A stretch of DNA of 64,000 nucleotides from Viscum album (Eukaryota; Streptophyta; Magnoliopsida; Santalales; Viscaceae), in the NCBI GenBank assembly GCA_963277665.1, contig OY728121.1, positions 1,650,422,062 to 1,650,486,061 on the forward strand. The letters are read 5' to 3'. The notes beneath the pieces are model-generated. The model was not told the origin of the DNA, did no database searches, and was given only the letters and a program-made list of their open reading frames with translations. Shown piece after piece: positions 1 to 11,434 of the stretch. Numbering within the stretch: position 1 is the first letter of the stretch; every line of letters begins with the position of its first letter. Position numbers and translations under genes: made by a program.

Positions 1-314
1 GTACATAGATAAGGTAAGATATAAAATTAATTAACCACTTGGGGTTCTCTTGGAAATTTATAGTATGTTTAGTAACCATTTCTTATAATAATACAACAAC
101 ACATGGAAAACAATTAAACTATTTAACTAAGAGTTAAATCTAATAGATAAGATTAATATGGTGACTTAAACCTGTCTAAAATCAATTGTTTGAGAGTATT
201 TTTAACCATAACATCTTTACCCTCGAATTAATTCATTTTGGAACCATTAGAAACTGAAAATGATGGTATAATAAATTAATATTTTATGCTTTTCCTAAAG
301 TTACCCTCACCTCT

Positions 315-323
315 CTTATAAAC
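315..323 (+). promoter_or_regulatory. Candidate LTR TATA box
   Basis: CTTATAAAC lies in the position where the related LTRs have CTTATAAAA. The first copy of the downstream motif array begins about 344 bp further on. The spacing conserved across copies supports this as the LTR core promoter; no transcript data are available. Confidence 0.5.
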
Positions 324-658
324 AGGTACTTCCCATTCTCTCGGAATCACACCTCAAAAGACATTTGGATCATCCAAATAATGGACATATTTCCTCTCCA
401 ATTCATTCACATGAACCTAGAGTCCTTCCCTTGAGCATAAATCCAACATATTAATCCCTTTTGTTCAAATCAAAAGGAAACACTCAAGGAAGAGGTAATT
501 ATTTTATCACCACTTTCAATGTTCTTTTATTATTACACATTCTATTTCTTTGTTATTTCCAAACCAAAATAATAACAACCATACCTTCTACATATTGTTA
601 TTTTATTCTAAATATGGTACAACCATACTCATTATTCAATTTACACTATGAATGATAA

Positions 659-1116
659 TGTCACAATGTGTGTGTATGCATGTCTTATAGTCTCCACACA
701 GTGCTGTAATTGTTTATTCAACACTATGTTTATTGGATGGATATAATTATGAGTAATATGTATATAAATAATGAAAATAAAATTTTAATTTATCTGTACA
801 ATTCATATACCATCCAATTCCACACCATTTAATCATTATGGAAATGATATTGTCACTCGTGTGTACGTACGGCTTACCTTCTGCATGATGCGATGCGATT
901 CATTATCAAGTTCATCATTAAACGATGATTATAAAAAAAAATATTACTAATAAGTATGTAATATATGACATAATAATGATACTGGACATATATATATATA
1001 TATCCACTTATATATATCTAATTCACTTTCATCCGTTAAATACGATATGAAAACGGAAAAACGTTTATGCGTACGTACGACCTACTATCTCCATAAATAG
1101 TATTTTCCATTTCATA
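659..1116 (+). repeat. Three ~190-bp tandem LTR repeats with GTACGTAC core
   Basis: Three copies start near 659, 851 and 1055, spaced 192 and 204 bp. The second is best preserved and reads GTGTACGTACGGCTTACC, followed by a CATGATGCGATG-like tail. The third has GCGTACGTACG and the first is decayed (GTGTGTATGCATG). The same core recurs in the other AT-rich LTRs of the window in both orientations. Confidence 0.75.
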
Positions 1117-2668
1117 TAAGTATATATTATTCATATTTATATTCTAAATATATATTATATTTAAATTATGTTTTATATTCTGGACGTTTTTTAATCATGT
1201 TCAAAATGACACGATCAATAATAACTAGTTATAACACGTATAATAATGAAAGCGATTATTACCCGAAATGTTAATTTAACATAGAAAACATTATTAAATG
1301 GGTTGTTATAATGTCATAAATGAATCATTTATGATATAATAAATATGAATATGGTTATTTTATAATATAATAACATACTATTGTGATTATAAATTAGGTT
1401 AAACGTACCCTTGACCAAAGGAAAGTGCAAGGTAATGGTTAATTCCTAAATCTCATTATTCTCCGATATTGTTCATGTGTAAGTATTTTCTGGAACATAT
1501 TTATTACCCATGTTGATGTTTCATAAAATACATTTCCAAATTATTATTTTAAGGTACTCTTTATCTATAACATCATTTTAAATGTTTTAAATATTTATTC
1601 ATCTAATTCTTTTTTATTAATGTCATGTTTTCAAAACGTTTTTAAAGATTTATTTATATTGACATGATTGTTATAAAATTTTAATTCCTTTAAAAAGTTT
1701 CAAAGTGGTATGGGAAAATTTTATTCAAAAATATATTTTAAATGACTTCCTTTATAAATTTGTGACTTTTAAATGATTTCACAAAGAGGGATAGTTCTAA
1801 AAAAATGTTTTACAGATCATTTTCAACTATGTTAGCATCATTTACTGGATATTATTCTTGATTAATAATAATCTATAATACAATCTACCGTATTGTATTT
1901 AATGAGTTATGATATGTTTGAATATGGATGTGCTATTTTTATACCTTTCTTGGTTTATGGTTGAATTATTGGCACTTCATATACGAGATTTAATATGATT
2001 TTTTATGTTATGTTTCCACATTTTTATATGGGTAATGTAGTGGTCTTTGTAAGTGGCGAGTGGAGACCACTATAGCTGCTCAAGGAATCGGTAGGTCTTT
2101 TGAGACAAACAAGTTTCATAGAACAAGGAGTTGAAAAAAAAATATTCTTTGTCTTGGCACGGTGCCTTGACTATGTAGAAATGATGTCCGGAGTTAGGCA
2201 TTACCTCTATATGAAATTAATTATTACATGTGATTATTTGACTAGTAGAATATGCATGTGCATGTTTATAGGTAATGTTTGACGTAGTTTTTCTGTATTA
2301 CGTTCAAGTTAATGTATAAAAGGATTTTTTTTATTACAGATCTTGCCTTAAATGTTTATAGATTTTGCTAAATAATTTACCCTTAGAGAGCATCTGATGT
2401 CACCTATTTCTTATGTTTTATTTTTTCCAAGGATGTGAAGAAGTATATTATGACTGACCTATAGGAATAGGCTAAGGGATATAAGAATGTTAAAAGGAGA
2501 GAAAATGTTGTTCTTTTTCATTTAATATGGTAGCGTTAAACTTATGTATGTATCTAGTACTTCCAACGATACAAAACTAAATAGTCTTTCACGGTGTGAT
2601 ATATTGTGATCATGCCAATGTTAAGTAATAATGCACAAACTCTGGGTAACTATGGTTAGGGAATTCTA

Positions 2669-2834
2669 ATTTCTGTGCCACTAGAGGGTCTAGGAAATTT
2701 CTCAAATCCCATTTTTAAGGGTCCAACGAAATTCCCCTACTTGTGATCAAATGTCCCACGAATGTGACTTTCTATATCCAAAAGTCACACTTCCTAAAAT
2801 GGGTGTACCCTATATAGTTTCTTAACGTCACCAA
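2669..2834 (-). pseudogene. Gypsy-0 reverse-transcriptase fragment (distal part)
   Basis: On the minus strand this 166-bp island reads residues typical of the gypsy reverse transcriptase just after the YxDD block: KCDFW, then a stop, then VGHLI and GISLDP, then a stop, as in the common plant pattern (KCEFW...LGHVIS.EGI.VDP). It continues the frame that breaks off at 15159, where the FIDD block lies, once gypsy-1 and one copy of the 5-bp duplication are left out. It ends at 2669 against the inverted LTR, so gypsy-0 was hit twice within about 170 bp. It is non-functional. Confidence 0.75.
2830..2834. repeat. Target-site duplication of gypsy-1, left copy (ACCAA)
   Basis: The five bases before the left LTR (TGTAATGCCCC) are ACCAA. 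The five bases after the right LTR (...TGTTACA), at 15159-15163, are TCCAA. One mismatch is expected in an old insertion, and the frame of the interrupted gypsy-0 reverse transcriptase supports the junction. Confidence 0.7.
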
Positions 2835-5800
2835 TGTAATGCCCCAACCCCAATTACCCAGGGTCGGTGCATTATTATATATCATTGGAATGATACCAAG
2901 GGATCAAATCCCAAAAAACCAATCGGTTTAGTATCCTTGTATGTACTAGATACATACATAAGATTTACATTACATCCTGAAAAAACAAAGAAAACATTTT
3001 ATTCCCTTTTAACACACTTATATTCATTAGCTTATCCCTGCTTCAGTATAAGATGAAAAAATAAGTCTTTTAAACATAAATTTCATCATAATATGGAAAA
3101 TATAAATCAAATAATTTCATTTACTTATTCACATACACATTATCCTAGTTGAGTAATCACATGTAGTATTGATAGCTAATTTCATTTTGATGGAATGCAT
3201 AATGTCAGGCTTCATAACTACATAGTCTAAGCCTTGTCCCAAGACAATAAATATAATTTTGTCAAGGACATGTTCCAAAACACTAATTTTTCTAATGAGA
3301 CCTACTGATACATTGAGATGTTATAATACGCTTCGCCAGTCACTTACTATGTCCAATGCATTCCTCAAATGAAAATCTTTAAACATAACATAAATATTCA
3401 AATTAAAACTAGCATACAAAATGTCAATACATTATCCATAATCTATGAATGGTATAAAAATATCCAATCCAGAATCAAACGTATCAAAAAAACTTCAATA
3501 CAATATTCAATATTTGCATCATATTAAATAAACTTCAAACAATTTAAAAATCCATCAAAAGATGTTGACATTGATGAAATTAAATATATATGAAAGAAAT
3601 ACTTCTTTCTATTTTGGAATCATATAAAAGTCACATAATTGTAAAATAAATAAATTTATTTTGAAAATATTCTTATTATAATGCAAGGTAAGCATTGAAG
3701 GTGTTATAACATCATAAAATACCCAAACCCTCTATATAAGTTTTAAAAATTCTTTTATTAAATTTTTTGAAAATTTCATAAAGGACCTTGTTTTGAAAAC
3801 GACGGAAAGATTCATTTATAAACATCTTATACAATTTCAATAAAGGGTATAAATGAAATTATCTCATAGTCTAGAAAATAGTAAGAATATTTTGTAATAC
3901 ATTTTTATGAAACACGGATGTGGATCATAAATAGGTCTCTGTAGATACTCATGTAAAAACAACCTCAGATAATGAAGAGACTGTAGAATTAACCCTTACC
4001 CTGTACATTAATTTGGTCATGGGTACGTTAACCTCCTATATAAGTATTAAATAACTGTTATTAAATTATACAATAATGACATATATAAATATGATATCAT
4101 ATATGATATTCTAATATTGCTTTGTTGATAATATTTCAGTAGAAGCATTGTTTTAGTTGTTAACTGATTCATTTTCCTTTAAAAGATTGTTTACGTAAGA
4201 TGGTATTGTTATTAATAGGATGTATTTTATTATTATAAATAATGATATTAAGTTCTAATACATCAATACGAATCATAAAATGTAAATTATTCTTGAATAG
4301 TTATGATGTGGAATGAATTTCACCATGTTCGTGGAAACGGTAATCTGTACGTACACATGAGTGACAATAACATTCTATTGAGGGTGAAATCATTTGTAAT
4401 TGAATGTTATATCATATATAAAAAATTATTATCATGTTATATTTATTATTTACATAAGTTACTCTCATTATTATACCCGACCAAATAATAAAGTGTTTGA
4501 ATAACAAACTACACCACGACATGGAGATGGTAAGCCATACGTATGCACATATGGTGACTTGCCATTCATATGATGGATAGAATAATGAATATGGTAGTAA
4601 AATATTTATAATAAAATCACATCATGTACAAGGTACTAGAGTTATTTTTTTTGTATGGAATCATCAATGAAAGAGGATGTGGAAGAATAAAATAACTTTG
4701 AAAGAGGTGGGGAAATTATTATCTCTTCTTCGGGTGTTTCCTTTTAGGTAGATCAAAAGGGATCCTTAATATTAATTTATGATCAAAGTAAGGAATCTAT
4801 GTAGAAAGGTGGGTTGTTGGGAGGATATTTGAGTAGGGTTTGGCTGAGCCAAATGGATTTGGAGGTGTGATTTTTAGAGAATATGATGTACCCTTTATTA
4901 GAGTGGTGATAGTCAATTTAGGAAAAAATTGAAATATTATTTTATTATACAATAATTTTTGGTAAATAATGGATAAAAAATAATTTATTTCGGGTCTAAG
5001 GCTGGGAAGGGTCGAAAACCTCTCAAAAAATAGAATATAGATATGTTTAGGTACCCATATTAACATTATCTTATAGATTTAACTTTTGGTTAAATAATTT
5101 AACAATTACCATGTCTTCTTGAATTTTTATATTATATTTTTAATAAACATACTATAAAAATACAAGGTAACACCAAGTGGTTCATTAATGAAATATATAT
5201 TATTATTTATGTCATTTGATAGAACCAATGATTTTTAGGACTATTATATCATTTAATAATATAGTATTTGTTTGGAAAACCCATTTATATCAATTTTGAC
5301 ATTATTTAGTATATTGTTTTTTTAAAGTCCAAAGACCTTGACTGCTTCAAAAAAATTATTTTAATCAACCCTAGAATTATATATTAATCTATAAAATTCT
5401 TGTAATTCATCAAAAGTGTAAATTTATATTTATTTTGATATTTATAATATCAATTATCTATATCATTAAATAACAAGGCAATTACTGCATCATCATTACG
5501 TCATGAATATATTTAATTACATAATGTTTAAAAATTATAAATAAAATATGAATTTATAGGAAATATTATATTCTAATGAATATTTAGAGTCGAATTTATC
5601 TTATGTTTATCGGTATATTAAAAATGTTTTAGTTATGAAACATGGAATTTAAAACTGGTAACTCTTATTTTAATAAAATAATAATAAATGTCCAAATATA
5701 ATCCCTGTGGACCAAAAGGATCATATTTTATTACAATGGTTTTTTTCTTCAAAATAAACATACCCAATAGAATTAGGACTTGTGTTAGGGTAATAATAAT

Positions 5801-6430
5801 ATCATTTTTACATTTAATTACCATATTTACTTTTAACCGTGATAAATTAAAATAAAAAGTTATTATTCAGAACAAATTATTTTCATCATATTGAACCACA
5901 TTTTACATATAGATATCAACCATGTCTGTTGAGCTTTTTTAATTCAATTCAGAGAATATTTATAATTTTGTTTTATGAAAATTTTATAACGTGCCTAGAA
6001 GGTGGGTAAAAGACAGTAAAAAGTTCATTAAAATGTTATAAATATAATTTTCTTATAAAATGTCTCTAATGAATTAAATTTAACTAATATAGTTATTATG
6101 TATATATTTTCATTAAATATTTTAAATATATATATAATTATTAAAATAAAAAATATATTTTAACTAATAACGTATTGTTTTTACTATTCATCAAAAATTG
6201 AATGTTTTTCGAGAAATACCGAAAATTCACCATAAGAAAATTTTGATAATCCAAATCCAAAAATGATGTCCATTTTGAAATATAAAAATTATAAAATTTG
6301 AAATAGTTGGTATTACTATTCATAATGACTTGTTGGATTGGTGGTGGTGTGTTAATACTCAATGTTTCTTACCATGCAAGCTATGGTATTATTTAATGGG
6401 AAACGTACCATGGAATCATGGGGTGTTACA
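2835..6430 (-). repeat. Gypsy-1 3' LTR (left)
   Basis: The LTR starts TGTAATGCCCCAACCCC and ends GGGGTGTTACA on the plus strand, with TG...CA termini. It aligns over its length with 11437-15158 and, in part, with 57450-61268 and the inverted copy at 1-2668. It carries two motif-array copies and a degraded TATA box (CTAATAAAG on the minus strand, 4893-4901). No coding sequence was seen; the small open frames inside are not conserved in the sister LTR. Confidence 0.9.
4303..4562 (-). repeat. Two ~195-bp tandem LTR repeats with GTACGTAC core (gypsy-1 left LTR)
   Basis: Copies start near 4303 (GGTAATCTGTACGTACAC) and 4500 (GGTAAGCCATACGTATGC), about 197 bp apart. Each is preceded by an 'ATGGAGATGGTAA'-like stretch. 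They lie about 335 bp from the degraded TATA position in element orientation. Confidence 0.7.
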
Positions 6431-6433
6431 TTA

Positions 6434-6444
6434 TTCCCTCCTTT
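6434..6444 (-). other. Gypsy-1 polypurine tract
   Basis: Immediately inside the left LTR the minus strand reads AAAGGAGGGAA, a purine run suited to priming plus-strand DNA synthesis. Its position next to the 3' LTR agrees with the element orientation. Confidence 0.7.
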
Positions 6445-6680
6445 AAATAATATCGTCCACATAATTTCTAGAATACCACTGCACAAAAATATTCAGGTGG
6501 TTCTTCATCCTACGTTCCTCAGGTTCCCATGTAGAATCTTCCATCTTAAGGTTTCTCCATAGATCATTTACCAGGCGAGTCGTCCAGTTTCTCAGCACTT
6601 GTTCTCTAATATCATGAATCACGACATGCTCTTCATAATAAGATAAATCAGGTTCCATTTATATTTCATCAAATGTGAGT
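6443..6680 (-). pseudogene. Gypsy-1 integrase C-terminus with chromodomain
   Basis: The minus-strand frame reads a chromodomain-like tail of about 60 residues: a YEEH start, a VLRNWTTRLVNDLWRN core with the conserved Trp, and EDSTWEPEE (family pattern EATWE.E). In chromoviruses this domain ends the integrase and is thought to guide insertion by binding modified histones. The frame runs from about 6658 to 6443 and ends almost at the polypurine tract, as expected for the end of pol. It is in a different frame from the upstream integrase core, so the polyprotein is broken. Confidence 0.75.
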
Positions 6681-6689
6681 ACTTTTGTT

Positions 6690-7920
6690 GGGTCAGGCAT
6701 GCATTTTCTCAACAGTGATAAGAAGAACATATCATGAACATTGGAGAGACTTGGCGGCATTGTTAAATGATCAGATACAACTACAATTCGTTATAGAATT
6801 TCAAAATTTCTGATGTACCTAGGACTCAATTTACCATTCTTAACAAAACGTATATCACCCTTACATGGAGATACCATCACAGAAACATGAAATCTTACAT
6901 GAAATTCCAAATCCTTCCTTTAGTTATCGAATTTTTTTTCCTACTTTGAGCTACTTTGATGTGGGTGGGGATAATATTTACCTTTTCCATTGCTTCCTCA
7001 ACAAGCTCTAGGCCTATGAGTTTTCTCTCACAAACATCATCGAAACAAGTTGGTGTGCGACATCTCTTTTTGTATAATGCTTCGTATGGTGCCATCTGAA
7101 TATTTGTAAGGAAGCTATTGTTTTAGGAAAATTCTACTAGAGGTAAATATTGATCCCACATACCTTGAATGTCAAGTGGCAAGATATCAACATGTCTTCT
7201 ATGGTTTGAATAGTCCATTCTGATTGTCCATCTGTTTGTGGGTGGTAGGTAGTGCCCAAATAAAGTTCACTATATAGGGCCTTCTGAAGGCTTTTCCAGA
7301 TGCATGAAGTAAAATGGGGATCACAATCAGAAAAAATCCATAGGGGTATACCATAATGTCTTACAACATCATTAATATGTATTCTTGTTAAACGTTCAAG
7401 TGGTAAATCTTCCCTTATAGAAAGAAAATGTGTTGACTTTGTAATACGATAAAAAATGACCCATATTGCATCTTCACTTCTAAGAGTCTTTGGGAGACCA
7501 ATGAAAAATTTCCTCATAATATCAACCCATTTACACATATTTAAGGGAAGTGGTTTCATTAATCTTCTAGGATGTTGTCTTCCATATATAACTTATTGAC
7601 AAACCATTCATCTTGACAAATAATCAGAAATTAATCTCTTTATGTTGTCCCACAAAAAATGTTAATTCAATTCTCTATACGTCTTAGTGCTACTAGGATG
7701 TATAATTAAATTGGAGCTATGAGCATCATCCATCAATTTCCTTTTTAGATCAGATATATCAGGAACATAAAGTCTCTTCCCAAATTTCAAAATTCCATAT
7801 ATATATACGAATTCAATCAATCTTCCATCATTCAATGTTTTAATCTTCTTTTGAAACTCCTCATCATCAGTTTGAGAACTCTTTATCCTTTCTAGTAAAT
7901 ATTTTTTGGCATCCATTTCA
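6690..7920 (-). pseudogene. Gypsy-1 integrase (zinc-binding and catalytic core)
   Basis: Minus-strand pieces in order: an HHCC-type region (7662-7916, with LKRKLMDDAH and IHPSSTKTYREL; the later MVCQ lies past a stop), the catalytic core (7137-7559, with IWVIF.RITKSTHF, FSDCDPHFTS and YHPQTDGQSEWTIQT), and the MAPYEALY segment (6895-7095). In the core the second Asp (SDCDP) and the Glu (QSEWT) are present, but the first catalytic Asp, normally in VIVDRLTK, is Tyr. Stops and frame changes separate the pieces. The normal role, joining element DNA to the host chromosome, is lost here. Confidence 0.85.
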
Positions 7921-8480
7921 AAAATTATTGATGTTTAACATTGCATGGTTATCTCCATATTCATCTTTACTAGATCCATGTAAATAGGATCCCTTTCAAC
8001 TCTCATCTTGTTCAAAACTCCATGACTCTTTCTGATCAAAGCATTTTCAACCTTATTTACCTTCCATAAGTGGTAGTTTATAGTTCAATGATAATCTATG
8101 AGTAGTTCATTCCCTCTCCATAGCCTCATGTTGGGTTCTTCTTATGAGAAAATATATTTCAGAATCTTGTGATCTATAAAAATCTCACATTTTTCACCAT
8201 AGAGATAGTGTCTCTATATTTTCCGAGCAAAGATTAAAACTACCAAATCAAGATCATGAGTGGGATAGTTTTTCTCCGGAATTTTTTTCTATCATGATTC
8301 ATAGGAAATAACTCTATCATTCTGCATAAAGACACAACCAAATACTTTCTTTGAAGCCTCACTATAAATAACATACACTTCATTCCCTGGTGGTTGAGTC
8401 AATATAGGAGCATTGAATAATATTTTCTTCAGTTATTCAAAACATTCTTCACGCTCCTTTTTCAAAAAAAAAAAATTAAA
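7920..8480 (-). pseudogene. Gypsy-1 RNase H region
   Basis: Between the reverse transcriptase and the integrase zinc-binding region, the minus strand holds fragments typical of gypsy RNase H. One resembles the '[10 protein letters not shown]' block near 8190 (reading KCEIFIDHKIL), with a decayed 'YHPGKANVVADALSRK' counterpart near 8060. No frame longer than about 40 codons survives. The call rests on position and these weak matches. The enzyme would normally remove RNA from RNA:DNA hybrids during reverse transcription. Confidence 0.55.
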
Positions 8481-9330
8481 CCCTTTACTTGTGATCTTTG
8501 TTAATGGGTTAAAAAATCGGGAAAAATTCTAGAAGAAATGATTATAATAACCTATAAAACCAATAAAACTACATACCTCACATAAACTCGTTGGTGTTGG
8601 ACATTCATATCTCTCCTTGGTCATTGAAGTATCAACATAGATTCCATCCATAGAGACAATATGGCAATGAAATGAAATCTATAAAAGCCAGATTTCACAC
8701 ATGCTGAACTTCCCATATAGATAATTTATTCTGTGAGTCTTTAGAATAGTGCACATGTGATTTTCATGATCTTCATAGCTTTTGAGTATACTCAAATATC
8801 ATCAATAAATACCACTATAATGTCATCATGATATTCCTTGAAAACGTGCTTCATTAGATCCATGAATACAGAGGGTACATTAGTTAGTCCAAAAGGAATT
8901 ACTATAAACTCTTAATGACCATACTTGGTACAAAATGCTGACTTCGGAATATCTTCCTTCTTCACACACAACTGATGATATCCAGATCAAAGGACAATCA
9001 TTAAAAACACTGAGCTCCATGAAGTTGATCAAATAAATCATGAATGCGAGGTAGGGGATACATGTTCTTTTCTGTTATATCATTCCTCTCTCTATATTCA
9101 ATGTGAAACCTCATAAATCCATCTTTCTTCTTAAAAAAAGAACAGGGGCTCTGCATGGAGAAACACTATAATGAAAAAATACCTTATTACTCAATTCCTA
9201 TAGTTGTTTATTTAGTTCAACTAATTCTACAATTTCCATTCTATAAGGGGACTTCGATATGGGCCTTGAACAAAGAATTAAATAAATTGAATACTCAATT
9301 TCATGTTATGGAGGATATCTTGGTAAATCC
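8480..9330 (-). pseudogene. Gypsy-1 reverse transcriptase
   Basis: Minus-strand fragments include [15 protein letters not shown] near 9100, [13 protein letters not shown] near 9040 and VVFIDDI near 8810. The FIDD catalytic block (YxDD equivalent) is intact but followed directly by a stop, then VYSKS and HENH. RNA-dependent DNA polymerase function is excluded by many stops and frameshifts. The order protease, reverse transcriptase, RNase H fits Ty3/gypsy. Confidence 0.85.
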
Positions 9331-9399
9331 TCTGGAAACACATCTACATATTGTTTCACAATAGGTACATCCTCTATTTGAACATTTTAGTCCACACAC

Positions 9400-9890
9400 A
9401 TAGTTATTTCATTCTCGTACTTCTCAATAATTGAATTTAGAAGAGCTATTGGGGGTGGATCTAGATAAGAATAATATGGTGATGTTTCTACTATAATGAG
9501 AAGTTACTTCTTATCACCATCAAAAATTGTATCCTTATTTTTCTAACAATAAATTTTTGCATCATTGTCCAAAATACTATCCATACCTAGGATTATATCA
9601 AATTTAATCATGGCTATGATGATGAGATTAGAAGATAATGAATGTCTATATGTCCTAATGGTTACTGATTTACAAAACATTTTTGCAGTGATACTTCCCC
9701 TAAGAGTTTTGACTGAAAACTCACTTGACAAATCAAATTGGAAATATCTAATTTTCATAGAAAACTGGGAAGATCTGAAACAATTCAGTTATCTAGAATC
9801 AAATAAATCATGGGCTAAATTTGATGAAACCATTAAATTACCTACCACCACATCATTCATAGCTTCATCTTCGGAAGTAGTGATCCCATA
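9400..9890 (-). pseudogene. Gypsy-1 aspartic protease region
   Basis: The minus-strand frame 9543-9758 ends with FDIILGMDSILDNDAKIYC, matching the family block FDVILGMDWL...IDC at the end of gypsy protease. The upstream part is degraded and no clear DSG/DTG active-site triad could be read. The plus-strand open frame 9565-9891 overlaps the same bases and is taken as a shadow. Confidence 0.7.
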
Positions 9891-10940
9891 AGCTTGGATT
9901 TTCTCCGTTGGCCTTTCCAAAGGTATGTTTATTTGGCACTTTGGACATTCGTTTGCATAATTCCACTATTCTATAAAATAGTAGCATTAAATCATTGAAA
10001 AACTATTTCTTTAGCTTGCAATCATGTGCTTTGTGGCCTTTTTCAACACACTTGTTACAGACTCTCATTCCCTTCAAGCATGTACCAGGGTGTTACATTC
10101 CACATTTATCACTGAATTGATAATAAACTTTTCCATTCTTTACCTTATTTCCATTTATAGATTGTGTAGTAGATATCTTCTTCTTTTACTTTCTTTTAAA
10201 GTCATAAGACATAGAGATATTCTTTTCTCTCTTTATAGAACATGAGACAATATCTTTGTATGATGAGAATGATTGTGAGACCAATGCTCAATGGATAAAT
10301 GGTTTTAACCCATCAATTAATTAATCAATCTTACTCCATTGGTTACATATATAATCTTCTACAAGCCATTATATCCTTGTAATGTTAGCCCTAGACTTTG
10401 CAACATTCTCATCCTCCTTTTGACTCAGAATCTTAAATTTCCATTCCATATCCACTTGATGGTGATGAGGGAAGTATTTTTCTATGAAAATATCAATAAA
10501 CCCACTCCATTACTTATTTGATGCTTCTTCATCCTCCTTTGTGTTTTGAATTAATGACTACCATTGATCTGCATCTCCTGTGAAGCGATTAACTACCATG
10601 ACTACTTTTGTCTTTCGCTACTCCCCAAAACATGAAATATTTTCTCTAAGTAACTTATCCATTGCTTAGCTAGAAATGGATTTGTTTCCCCATTGAACGT
10701 CGGTGGTTGTTCCCTCATGAATCAGTTTAACATTGATCCTCTGCATTGTGGATCAGGGTGCTCCATTTAAGTATGTTTACTATTCATAACCCGAGTGAGT
10801 GCTCCCTGTATGGTGGTATGCTGATCAGCACCAGTTTCACCCCCAGCTCCACTATATTTTTCATGAGTAGAAGGGAAAATATCTACATGGATTGAGTGCA
10901 TTGATACCGTTTCCATTCATTCTACTAGGTTCCATTTCAA
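9890..10940 (-). pseudogene. Gypsy-1 gag
   Basis: Gag is the capsid and nucleocapsid protein. The minus strand reads a retrotransposon-gag block near 10690-10580 (QPPTFNGETNPFLAKQWIS, then LEKIFHVLGSSE) and a later block near 10300-10190 (ALVSQSFSSYKDIV). A perfect zinc knuckle CNKCVEKGHKAHDC follows at 10018-10059 (C-X2-C-X4-H-X4-C). These pieces lie in different frames with stops between them. The start is uncertain; a methionine near 10900 would fit. Gag directly follows the leader and primer-binding site, as expected. Confidence 0.85.
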
Positions 10941-11424
10941 AACAATGGAATACACTAGATTAGATTATGAATCATAATACATAATTCCAAAAATGTAAAA
11001 CACTTAACATAAATTGAATTTTTTTTGGATATAATCCATAATCACAAAAATGTTTTCTTTGTTACGGTATATAATCATAAATCCTTCAAAATGGTTTGTA
11101 AAGAAAGTGTGACTTGTCCTAAGAATATCCTCTGAGTGTGTCGTAAACAAGATTGAAGCAAGGCATGTTGTCATGTACCAGGATTTCCTGGGTAAAGCCC
11201 AAAACATCTTGTCAGTGTTTTTACACCTTGGTACATCTGTGCCAGAGCTGCCTCTACCTACCCTTATATAGATATGGATGTATTTCTTAGAAAACTCAAA
11301 AAATTTATACATTACCTAAATATCTAGGATGTTCTTCTATACTAATCATAAAGTATATCTTAGGGTAATGTTCTCTAATCCATGTTTTTCAAAACATATA
11401 TTCCACAGTTTGTACTAAAAATTA
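10941..11424 (-). other. Gypsy-1 untranslated leader
   Basis: This is the roughly 480 bp between the primer-binding site and gag. A 102-codon minus-strand frame (11004-11312) lies here but matches no domain and has no counterpart that could be checked. It is treated as chance or a possible leader frame. Confidence 0.5.
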
Positions 11425-11434
11425 TCTGATACCA
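11425..11434 (-). other. Gypsy-1 primer-binding site (initiator tRNA-Met type)
   Basis: The minus strand reads TGGTATCAGA two bases inside the right LTR. This matches the first ten bases of the common plant site TGGTATCAGAGC, complementary to the 3' end of initiator tRNA-Met. It fixes the right LTR as the 5' LTR. Confidence 0.9.

Larger units (their letters stand above)
1..2668 (+). repeat. Partial LTR, plus orientation, inverted relative to the gypsy-1 LTR
   Basis: Read in reverse complement, this stretch follows the gypsy-1 LTR from about 5200 back to 2835. Shared landmarks are 'aaccacttgg' near 35, 'gttaaatct' near 133, the TATA region near 315, the three motif repeats at 659-1116, 'acgtaccc' near 1403, 'tttcataaaat' near 1520, 'tatgtatctagta' near 2545 and the terminal 'ctgggtaac...ggttaggg' at 2641. 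The right border near 2668 (GGAATTCTA) matches the expected GGCATTACA terminus with changes. It is therefore the 3' LTR of a plus-strand element lying to the left, or a solo LTR; the first kilobase or so is outside the window. No coding sequence was seen in it. Confidence 0.8.

Noticed and set aside
659..1116. Regularly spaced repeats as a CRISPR-like array
   Set aside because: The ~190-bp spacing, degenerate cores, plant retrotransposon context and recurrence inside LTRs rule out CRISPR.
9565..9891. 108-codon plus-strand frame
   Set aside because: It is the antisense shadow of the gypsy-1 protease region, whose minus-strand block is recognisable.
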